Below are positions 44,889-51,909 of a DNA stretch of 64,000 nucleotides, one piece after another. How positions within the stretch are numbered: the stretch's first letter is position 1; every line of letters begins with the position of its first letter. Both the position numbers and the translations under genes were made by a program. Under the pieces are notes generated by a model. The model worked only from the letters and a program-made list of their open reading frames with translations, was not told the DNA's origin and did not search any database. Origin of the DNA: Pseudomonas citrullilanati (GTDB taxonomy: Bacteria > Pseudomonadota > Gammaproteobacteria > Pseudomonadales > Pseudomonadaceae); the NCBI RefSeq assembly GCF_030580855.1, contig NZ_JAUQOP010000017.1:1-64000 (forward strand), written 5' to 3'.

Positions 44889-45267
44889 TGCGCGCAGGTT
44901 GGCCGCCGACAGCCGTGGCTTCACCTTGCTGGAGGTCATGATCGCCCTGGCGATTTTTGCGACGGTGGCGGCGGCGGTGCTTTCGGCCAGCCAGTTTGTG
45001 CTCAAGCAGGGCGCCGGGCTGGAGGAGCGCCTGTTCGGCGCGTGGCTGGCGGACAATCAGTTGAGCGAGCTGCGCCTGCAACCTGCCCCGGTGCCCGGGC
45101 AGCAACGCCTGGACCTGCGCCTGGACCGCCGCGACTGGACGCTGCAGCAGCGCATTGTTCCGGCCCATGACCCGCGCCTGCTCCAGGTCGAGATCCAGGT
45201 CAGCCGTGCCGGCGACGCGTCGCTTGTGCACCGCACCCTGGGATGGATCCGCCAGCGTGACGAATAG
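44881..45267 (+). CDS. gspI: minor pseudopilin GspI
   Basis: Tip pseudopilin, 128 residues, with cleavage site RG|FTLLEVMIALAIF and the GspI pattern GAGLEERLFGAWLADNQLSELRL. It overlaps gspH by eight bases. Longer in-frame starts fall inside gspH and are rejected. Confidence 0.93.
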   Translation: MSDARRLAADSRGFTLLEVMIALAIFATVAAAVLSASQFVLKQGAGLEERLFGAWLADNQLSELRLQPAPVPGQQRLDLRLDRRDWTLQQRIVPAHDPRLLQVEIQVSRAGDASLVHRTLGWIRQRDE

Positions 45268-45793
45268 ACAGTCGGGCTTCACCTTGTTGGAGCTGGTCAT
45301 CGCCATCGCCATTTTCGCCTTGCTCGGCCTGGCCAGTTGGCGGTTGTTCGACGGCGTCTTGCGCGTCCAGCAGGGCAGCGCCCGGCACGAGCAGGAGATC
45401 CGTACCTTGCAACGTGCGGTGGGGGTGATCGAGCGCGATGCCTGGCAAGCCGTCCTCGGTTCGGTCGTGCTCGCGCCGACCGGCCTCCAGTTGCAGCGCA
45501 GCCATTGGCGCAACCCCCAGGACCAACCGCGCAGCGAGCGCCAGGCGGTGACTTATCGACTCGAAGGCTCGGTGCTCTGGCGCGACAGCCGCGCCGAGGG
45601 AAGCACCGTCGTGCAGCAGCAGAAATTGCTCGATGACGTGCGCGCCCTGAGCTGGCGAGTGTTCGATGCGCAGCGCGGCTGGCACGGCGAAACCGTCCGC
45701 GACGGTGCGCCGCTGGCGCTGGAACTGGTGGTGTCCGCCGGGCGTTTCGAACAGATCCGCCGCGTGCTGCTGTTGCCGGGGGCGTGGCCATGA
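45257..45793 (+). CDS. gspJ: minor pseudopilin GspJ
   Basis: Tip pseudopilin, 178 residues, start GTG (VTNRQSGFTLLELVIAIAIF), cleavage after SG. The C-terminal GspJ domain includes VTYRLEGSVLWRDSR. It overlaps gspI by 11 bases and gspK by four. Together with GspI and GspK it forms the pseudopilus tip. Confidence 0.92.
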   Translation: MTNRQSGFTLLELVIAIAIFALLGLASWRLFDGVLRVQQGSARHEQEIRTLQRAVGVIERDAWQAVLGSVVLAPTGLQLQRSHWRNPQDQPRSERQAVTYRLEGSVLWRDSRAEGSTVVQQQKLLDDVRALSWRVFDAQRGWHGETVRDGAPLALELVVSAGRFEQIRRVLLLPGAWP

Positions 45794-46638
45794 GTCGACA
45801 ACGGGGCGTGGCGCTGATCAGTGTGTTGCTGGTGCTGAGCCTGGCGTTGCTGGTGATTGGCGGCATGTTGCACAGCCATCGGCTGTTGTTGCACAGCAGC
45901 GCGCAGCCGTTGCAGCAGGTCCAGCTGCGTCAATTGGGGTTGGCCGGCGAGGCCTGGGCGCAAGCGCGGCTGGAAGAGAGCCTGGCCGCGCCCTCCGGAC
46001 CGGTGGACCTGAGCCAGGACTGGGCCCGGCGCGAACCGCCCTGGGTGCTGGAAGACGCCGAGGTCCATGTGGCGATCGAAGACCTGTCCGCGCGGCTGAA
46101 CCTCACCCCCTTGCTGGCCCAGGGGCAGGTCGATCAGGTCACCCTCGGTCGATGGGCCCGTCTGCTTGCCTTGCTGGAGTTACCGGCGATGTCGTTGCCC
46201 CAGGTCGGCGTGGTGCATGAGTTAAGCCAGCTGCGCCTGTTGCCCGGCATCGATGGCCCTACGTTGCGGCGCCTGGAGCCCTGGGTGGCGCTGCTGCCCA
46301 AGGACGCCCGGCTGAATGTCAACACCGCGCCGCCACTGCTGTTGATGACCCTGGAGGGCATGGAGGCTGAGCCAGCAAGGGCGGTGGCCGAGCAGCGTCG
46401 GCAAGCCCCCTACGCCAGTGTGCAGGCGTTTACCGATGATCCGCTGTTGTCCGGCTTGGGCCTCAGCAGCCATGGTCTGGGCGTGACCAGTCGCTGGTTC
46501 CGTATCACCGTGAGCGTGACGCGTGCCGGCCACCGTCTGCGCCTGGCCTCCGACCTCGAACGAGACGCCGCTAGCGGACGCTGGACTGTACGCCAGCGTC
46601 GTTTCCTACCCTTCAGCCCTGATGAGCTTGCTCGATGA
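45790..46638 (+). CDS. gspK: minor pseudopilin GspK
   Basis: Large tip pseudopilin, 282 residues. The prepilin-like N-terminus RG|VALISVLLVLSLALLVI lacks Glu+5, as is typical of GspK. The body has the alpha-helical insert (EDLSARLNLTPLL; LLPKDARLNVNTAPPLLL) seen in this family. ATG 45790 overlaps gspJ (ATGA). Confidence 0.94.
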   Translation: MSRQRGVALISVLLVLSLALLVIGGMLHSHRLLLHSSAQPLQQVQLRQLGLAGEAWAQARLEESLAAPSGPVDLSQDWARREPPWVLEDAEVHVAIEDLSARLNLTPLLAQGQVDQVTLGRWARLLALLELPAMSLPQVGVVHELSQLRLLPGIDGPTLRRLEPWVALLPKDARLNVNTAPPLLLMTLEGMEAEPARAVAEQRRQAPYASVQAFTDDPLLSGLGLSSHGLGVTSRWFRITVSVTRAGHRLRLASDLERDAASGRWTVRQRRFLPFSPDELAR

Positions 46639-47741
46639 AAAACTGGCTTTACCTGACAGCCGAAGGCCTGGATGCGCCCTCTGCCCACTGGCCCTGCTGC
46701 GTCTGGTCGCCCGGAGGCGAGCGACGTGGCTTGCCCCTGCACGAGGCGGCGCGCGAACTGGCCGGGCGTGCGGTCGTGGTGCTGTTGCCGATGGAAATGT
46801 GCAGTTGGGTGCGCAGCGATCCATGGCCGTCCCGGCGCCAGCCACGCCCTCAGGCGCTGGCATTCGCCATCGAAGAACAACTGAGTGAAAACCTGGAGAC
46901 GCTGCACATCGCCGTCGGCCCACGGGACCGCCAGCACCGTTACCCACTGCTGGTGACGCAACGCAGCCGGCTCCGGGCGCTGCTGACCCTGCTCGACGAA
47001 CAGGGCGTCGACGTGCGTGCGGTGCATGTCGATGCCGATTTGCTGGCCGGTGACCAAGCGTTTGGCGTGCGCTGGTTTGGCCGCTGGTTGCTGGGCGGCG
47101 CGCTGGCGGCGCGGGTGGCGTTGTCGGGCGCGGCTCTGGCGGCGCTCAAGCCGGGCCTCGGCGAGGACATTCACTGGCTGGACGAGGCCCGCGACCGTCC
47201 GGGCATCGATGAGTGGTTGCTGAACACGGGCGGGCATCCCATCGACCTGTTGCAAGGTGACTTCCGGCGCCGCCGGCCGCGTCTGCCGTGGCGCGGCGCG
47301 GCGGCCATGGTGCTGGGCGTCCTGGTGTTGAGCTGGGCCTTCAGTGAAGCCCGCGTGGCTTTCCTGGAAAGCGAGACACGGCGGCTGTACAGCCAGAGCG
47401 AGCAGCGTTTCAGGGCGCTGTACCCCGAGCAAAGCCGCATCGTCGACCTGGCGGCGCAATTCCAGGCCCTGCAGAGTCGCGGCGGCGAGCGCCAGGACAC
47501 CCAGGTCGGGCGCCTGGCCCAACTGGTGGAGCGGGTCATCGGCGCCAGTCATGTCGACGTACAGCGCATCGATTTTCGCGAAGGCGATGGCTGGAAGATC
47601 CAACTGACAGCCAACAGCTTCGTCGAGCTGGAACAACTGCGCGAACGCGGCCAGCAGAATGGTCTGCCCCTGGTCCTGGGTAGCGCGAGCAAACAAGGCA
47701 ATCGCGTGCAAGCCGTCCTGACGCTGGAGAACGGTCGATGA
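46635..47741 (+). CDS. gspL: type II secretion protein GspL
   Basis: Bitopic inner-membrane protein of 368 residues that anchors GspE. An actin-like cytoplasmic domain (about 1-210) is followed by one helix (about 221-237, GAAAMVLGVLVLSWAFS), then a periplasmic ferredoxin-like domain ending NRVQAVLTLENGR. Sequence is weakly conserved, but position between gspK and gspM and topology are diagnostic. Confidence 0.9.
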   Translation: MKNWLYLTAEGLDAPSAHWPCCVWSPGGERRGLPLHEAARELAGRAVVVLLPMEMCSWVRSDPWPSRRQPRPQALAFAIEEQLSENLETLHIAVGPRDRQHRYPLLVTQRSRLRALLTLLDEQGVDVRAVHVDADLLAGDQAFGVRWFGRWLLGGALAARVALSGAALAALKPGLGEDIHWLDEARDRPGIDEWLLNTGGHPIDLLQGDFRRRRPRLPWRGAAAMVLGVLVLSWAFSEARVAFLESETRRLYSQSEQRFRALYPEQSRIVDLAAQFQALQSRGGERQDTQVGRLAQLVERVIGASHVDVQRIDFREGDGWKIQLTANSFVELEQLRERGQQNGLPLVLGSASKQGNRVQAVLTLENGR

Positions 47742-48193
47742 AGATCAATGGAGCACGACGGTTGAAACAGGCCTGGGCCGGCATATCGCGCCGGGAGCAG
47801 GCGCTGTTGCTGGGGCTTGCCGGGCTGTTGCTGGTGGTCGTGGGTTATGGCGCGATCTGGCGCCCCACCGGGCAACGACTGGAGGTCGCCGAGCGGCAGT
47901 ATCGCCAGCAGGCCGAACTGAACGTGCGCATCCAGCGTGCCGAACCGGCCCGGGACACTCCCACGGTGACGCGGCCGTTGTCGGTGCGGCTCAATGACAG
48001 CGCCACGGCTGCGGGGCTGGATATTGCCGAGATGGACGTCGATGGCGATGCGGTGCGACTCACCGTCACCGGCGACGCCAACCCGTTGCTTCTCTGGCTG
48101 GACCGCCACGAGCGCGATGGCGCGGCATTGCAGGCGCTGACCCTGGAGGTGCGGGACGGTGTGTTGGAGGCACGGGTGGTGTTGGCACAATGA
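47738..48193 (+). CDS. gspM: type II secretion protein GspM
   Basis: Small bitopic partner of GspL, 151 residues. One helix at about 25-45 (ALLLGLAGLLLVVVGYGAIW) precedes a periplasmic domain. Last gene of the gspC-M operon, overlapping gspL by four bases. No gspN, gspO or gspS follows. Confidence 0.9.
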   Translation: MKINGARRLKQAWAGISRREQALLLGLAGLLLVVVGYGAIWRPTGQRLEVAERQYRQQAELNVRIQRAEPARDTPTVTRPLSVRLNDSATAAGLDIAEMDVDGDAVRLTVTGDANPLLLWLDRHERDGAALQALTLEVRDGVLEARVVLAQ

Positions 48194-48210
48194 TCGGTTG
48201 AAAAAATAGC

Positions 48211-48310
48211 CTGTGGCGAGGGGATTCATCCCAGCCAGGCTGCGAAGCCGCCTCAGGCGCTATGGCGCAACGCAGGCCAATCGCGACGGGAATAAATCCC
48301 CTTACCACCA
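48211..48310. repeat. degenerate REP-type inverted repeat (GTGGCGAGGGGAT family)
   Basis: Arms near 48211-48232 and 48288-48310 (CTGTGGCGAGGGGATTCATC and its imperfect partner) lie between the convergent gspM and MFS genes. Confidence 0.75.
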
Positions 48311-48340
48311 AGGCCTGGCCTGAACTGGGGCCGCGCCCGC

Positions 48341-49618
48341 CTAAGCCGGCAGGTTACCTGGCAACACCGGCAACTTCGCCAGCTTCACCGCCACCGTCAA
48401 CGCCACCAGCAGCAACGCGCCGATGAACAGGCCGACACCGTTCCAGCCGCCCAGGTGCCAGGCCACGCCGCCCGCAGTGCCCGCCACGCTCGATCCGGCG
48501 TAATAGCTGAACAGGTAGAGCGAGGATGCCTGGCCCTTGGCGGTCAGGGCGCGGCGGCCGATCCAGCTGCTGGCGACCGAATGGGCACCGAAGAAACCGA
48601 AGGTGAACACCAGCATGCCCGGGATCACCAGCACCAGCGGCGTGGCCATGGTCAGTGCGAGGCCGGCCAGCATCAGGGCGATGGTGGCCCAGAGCATCTT
48701 GCGCCGGCCGAGCTTGTCCGCCAGCGCGCCGACTTTCGCCGAGCTGTAGATGCCCGACAGGTACACCACCGACAGCAACCCGACGAACGCCTGATCCATG
48801 TGGTAAGGCTCGGCCAGCAGGCGGTAGCCGATGTAGTTGAACAGGGTCACGAAGGCGCCCATCAGGACGAAGGCTTCAAGGAACAACAACGGCAAACCGG
48901 CGTCCCGGAAGTGCTGGGTGAAGCCGTCCAGCAGGCTGCGCGGGTGCAGCGAGCGGGGCCGGAAATTGCGCGACTCCGGCAGGATCCGCCAGAACACCGC
49001 CGCCGCGACCAGGGCCAGGCCGCCGATCACCAGCATCGCGGTGTGCCAGCTGACGAAGTCGATCAGTACGCCGGTGATCAGGCGCCCGCACATGCCGCCG
49101 ATCGCGTTGCCGGCGATGTACAGCCCCATCGCCAGGCCGATGTGCTTGGGGTGGATTTCTTCGCTGAGGTAAGTCATCGCCACTGCCGCCAACCCGCTCA
49201 ACGACAACCCCACCAGGGCGCGCAGCAATAGCACGCCGTGCCAGGTCGGCATCATGGCGCTGGCCAGCGTGCACAACGCCGCGGCGAACAGGGCGGCGAC
49301 CATCACCGGCTTGCGGCCGATGCGGTCGGAAATCGGCCCGGTGATCAGCAGGCCGATGGCGAGCAGGCCGGTCGCCACCGAGAGGATCAGGCTGCTTTGC
49401 GCCGCGTTGACGGAAAACTCCCTGGACAGCAGCGGCATCATCGGTTGCACGCAGTACAACAGGGCGAACGTCGCGAAGCCGCCGCAGAACAGCGCCAGCA
49501 CCGTGCGCATGAACATCGGCGTGCCTTTCTCGATGTAGATGTCCTTCAGTTCGGTGGCGACGTCATCCTGTACGCGGGGGGGTATTTCATGGGCCAGTGG
49601 CGCGACAGCAGTTTTCAC
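48341..49618 (-). CDS. MFS transporter, YnfM-like
   Basis: Major facilitator protein of 425 residues with 12 predicted helices. The MFS signature between helices 2 and 3 is GPISDRIGRKPVM and its repeat in the second half is GALADKLGRRKML. The first 35 residues are a hydrophilic extension. The start is GTG at 49618, with GAGG upstream; an internal ATG at residue 35 is possible. It is divergent from a LysR gene, as ynfM is from ynfL in E. coli. The substrate cannot be read from the sequence. Confidence 0.85.
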   Translation of the reverse strand: MKTAVAPLAHEIPPRVQDDVATELKDIYIEKGTPMFMRTVLALFCGGFATFALLYCVQPMMPLLSREFSVNAAQSSLILSVATGLLAIGLLITGPISDRIGRKPVMVAALFAAALCTLASAMMPTWHGVLLLRALVGLSLSGLAAVAMTYLSEEIHPKHIGLAMGLYIAGNAIGGMCGRLITGVLIDFVSWHTAMLVIGGLALVAAAVFWRILPESRNFRPRSLHPRSLLDGFTQHFRDAGLPLLFLEAFVLMGAFVTLFNYIGYRLLAEPYHMDQAFVGLLSVVYLSGIYSSAKVGALADKLGRRKMLWATIALMLAGLALTMATPLVLVIPGMLVFTFGFFGAHSVASSWIGRRALTAKGQASSLYLFSYYAGSSVAGTAGGVAWHLGGWNGVGLFIGALLLVALTVAVKLAKLPVLPGNLPA

Positions 49619-49665
49619 GGTGGACCTCGCGGGAGCACGATCAGGCAGGCAGTAAAAAAAGCATA

Positions 49666-49696
49666 TAGCCGGCTAATGTTTCTATCCAATATATTG
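49666..49696. promoter_or_regulatory. paired palindromes in the MFS-LysR divergent region
   Basis: TAGCCGGCTA (49666-49675) and CAATATATTG (49687-49696) have centres 21 bases apart, two helical turns, midway between the divergent starts. This fits recognition and activation sites of a LysR-type tetramer, though the two halves differ in sequence. Confidence 0.45.
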
Positions 49697-49737
49697 TTCG
49701 ACCTGTTTAAGACGTTTCGCGACTTGTTGGGTGGACC

Positions 49738-50652
49738 ATGGAATTGCGTCATCTGCGTTACTTCATCGCCGTCGCCGAAGAACTGCATTTTGGCCGCGCC
49801 GCCTTGGCCCTGGGCATTTCCCAGCCACCCTTGAGCCAGCAGATCCAGGCGCTGGAACAGGAAGTCGGCGCGCGTTTGTTCGAGCGCACCAATCGTCGGG
49901 TCGAACTGAGCGAAGCCGGGCGGCTGTTCCTCGACGAGGCGCGGCGGGTGTTGGTGCAGGTCGACAAGGCCGCCGACGTGGCCCGTCGTGCGCAACTGGG
50001 CGAGTTGGGCGAACTGAAGATCGGTTTCACCTCTTCGGCACCGTTCAACTCGACGATCCCCCAGGCGCTCTTCACCTTTCGCCAGCGCTTCCCCGCCGTG
50101 CACCTGAACCTGCGGGAAATGAGCAGCACCCAGGTGGCCGACGGGTTGATGGAAGGGGATATCGAGGTGGGCATCATGCGGCCGTTGCCACTGCCCGAGT
50201 CCCTGAGCGAGATCGAACTCAGCCGCGAACCACTGGTGGCCGTGCTCAGCTCCAAGCACCCGCTGGCCCAGGGCAGCGATGCCGGCCTGTTCCTGTCGGC
50301 GCTGGCCCAGGAGCCGTTCGTGTTCTTTCCCCGCAGTTACGGCAGCGGTCTCTACGCGCAATTGCTGAGCCTGGCACGGGACGCCGGTTTCAGCCCGCAC
50401 TTCGCCCAGGAAGCCGGCGAAGCCATGACCATCATCGGCCTGGTGGCTGCGGGCCTGGGCGTCTCGGTATTGCCCGCGTCCTACCAGCGCATGCGCATCG
50501 ACGGCGTCGTCTACCGGCCGTTGCTCGATCCGGCGGCGGTGTCGGCGGTGTGGCTGGTGCAGCGCAAGGACCAGCGCTCGCCGATGGCGCGGGCGTTCGT
50601 GGCGTTATTGTGTGGCGATGCGCAAGACAGCCCCGCCCGCGACAGCCGATAA
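49738..50652 (+). CDS. LysR-family transcriptional regulator
   Basis: LysR regulator of 304 residues. The helix-turn-helix is at about 1-60 (LRYFIAVAEELHFGRAALAL, then SQPPLSQQIQALEQEVGARL), followed by a substrate-binding domain beginning LKIGFTSSAPF. It is divergent from the MFS transporter and probably controls it in response to the transported compound. Confidence 0.92.
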   Translation: MELRHLRYFIAVAEELHFGRAALALGISQPPLSQQIQALEQEVGARLFERTNRRVELSEAGRLFLDEARRVLVQVDKAADVARRAQLGELGELKIGFTSSAPFNSTIPQALFTFRQRFPAVHLNLREMSSTQVADGLMEGDIEVGIMRPLPLPESLSEIELSREPLVAVLSSKHPLAQGSDAGLFLSALAQEPFVFFPRSYGSGLYAQLLSLARDAGFSPHFAQEAGEAMTIIGLVAAGLGVSVLPASYQRMRIDGVVYRPLLDPAAVSAVWLVQRKDQRSPMARAFVALLCGDAQDSPARDSR

Positions 50653-50666
50653 GCCGCGCGATCCTC

Positions 50667-50755
50667 CGTGGCGAGGGCGCGTGCTCCCGTTGGGTTGTGC
50701 GGCAAACTCGAATGGGCCGCTGCGCGCCCCAGCGGGAGCAAGCTCCCTCGCCACG
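50667..50755. repeat. REP-type inverted repeat (variant)
   Basis: Arms CGTGGCGAGGGCGCGTGCTC and its near-complement (50728-50755) lie between the convergent LysR and queC genes. It looks like a hybrid of the two REP families. Confidence 0.75.
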
Positions 50756-50787
50756 AATTCCGAGTGGCGCTGGGCTTTCGCCCTCCT

Positions 50788-51558
50788 TCATTTGCGGGGC
50801 AGCATTTTCAAGTCTTGATCATTCGAGCTACAGCCTTGAGCAGTGTCGGCCGTGGGTAACCCCAGCTTGCGTTTCAAACTGTCCAGCACCTTTTCTCCAT
50901 TCTTCAGGAACGCTTCGAGCCCATTGGCGCGAAGGTGACAGGCGTCGCAATTGCCGCACCCGTGTCCCTTGATCCCGTTATAGCAGGTCAAGGTTTCTTG
51001 ATGGATCAGTTCCAATTGATTGTGATAGTAGGCCAGGGCCCAGGTTTCCGCCTTGGTCAACCACATCAGGGGCGTCTCGATGCGCAGCTTATAGTCCATG
51101 CCAAGCTCGATGGCACCGTTCAAGGCCTTGATGAACCCGTCACGGCAGTCCGGATAGCCGGAAAAGTCTGTTTCGCAAACACCGGTAATGACGGCCTGGG
51201 CGCCTACTTGATAGGCGTAAATAGACGCCAGCGTCAAAAACAGGATATTTCGGCCGGGGACAAAGGTGGAAGGTAGGCCGTTAGCGGCGCTGTTCGCAGG
51301 CGGGACAGCGATCGCGTCGCGGGTCAGACTGCTGATGGCCAACTCATTGAGCAGCGACGTATCCAGGACTTTGTGCGCGGTGACGCCGAGTTTCTCGCAA
51401 AGCTGCCGCGCCACTTCGATTTCCGCACGATGGCGTTGGCCGTAGTCGAACGTAATGCAATGGATTTCTTCATATCGCGGTAACGCGTGGATCAGGCAGG
51501 TGGTGGAGTCTTGGCCGCCGCTGAAGACGATGACTGCTTTTTGGGTGGGTTCATTCAT
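50788..51558 (-). CDS. queC: 7-cyano-7-deazaguanine (preQ0) synthase QueC
   Basis: ATP-dependent conversion of 7-carboxy-7-deazaguanine to preQ0 in queuosine synthesis, 256 residues. The PP-loop motif is [10 protein letters not shown], and the C-terminal zinc site is [14 protein letters not shown] preceded by [12 protein letters not shown]. The sequence closely follows the enterobacterial QueC type ([36 protein letters not shown]), unlike the form I recall in the usual Pseudomonas queCE locus, so it may be a second copy. About 25 extra C-terminal residues follow the family end. No other queuosine gene is adjacent. Confidence 0.93.
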   Translation of the reverse strand: MNEPTQKAVIVFSGGQDSTTCLIHALPRYEEIHCITFDYGQRHRAEIEVARQLCEKLGVTAHKVLDTSLLNELAISSLTRDAIAVPPANSAANGLPSTFVPGRNILFLTLASIYAYQVGAQAVITGVCETDFSGYPDCRDGFIKALNGAIELGMDYKLRIETPLMWLTKAETWALAYYHNQLELIHQETLTCYNGIKGHGCGNCDACHLRANGLEAFLKNGEKVLDSLKRKLGLPTADTAQGCSSNDQDLKMLPRK

Positions 51559-51590
51559 TGGCTTGTCCCAGTAGCGTTGAGGGAGTGACC

Positions 51591-51757
51591 CTAGTGTCCT
51601 GTCTCGCAAATAAGCTGTTCACTTTTGGCGGCGTCCTGAGTGCCCGACCGGCATTGCCACTCCTCGCCATAGCCCTGCCATGACTCGTCGCGGCGCCTTG
51701 GCCGAACACCCAAGCCACTCGCCAGAAGAGAACGTATTTCCGAGATAGGACACTAGC
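51591..51757. mobile_element. MITE-like element with terminal inverted repeats
   Basis: A 167-base element bounded by inverted repeats CTAGTGTCCT[G]TCTCG (51591-51611) and its complement (51737-51757), matching at 19 of 21 positions, with weaker similarity continuing inward. It contains no intact gene. Its outer CTAG could be a 4-base target duplication or part of the repeat. It ends 33 bases before the queC start codon. Confidence 0.65.
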
Positions 51758-51829
51758 CCTAAGGCTCAACGTTTTCCTGTGGGAATTTTCTGAAAATGCC
51801 AGCTCGCCTTCGATATGAGCTTTCACCCG

Positions 51830-51862
51830 TGCAAAGAGCCCTGGTCAGTCGGGCTCTTTGCA
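51830..51862. repeat. 12-bp perfect hairpin downstream of the toxin-like gene
   Basis: TGCAAAGAGCCC and GGGCTCTTTGCA form a perfect stem with a 9-base loop, about 50 bases beyond the stop of the large minus-strand gene. There is no T run on that strand, so it is either a weak terminator or a relic. The rest of 51758-51909 holds nothing recognisable. Confidence 0.5.
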
Positions 51863-51909
51863 GAGAGGCTTTTGGGGATGTGAGTATTGAAGTCGCCCCG
51901 CCATGCGGG

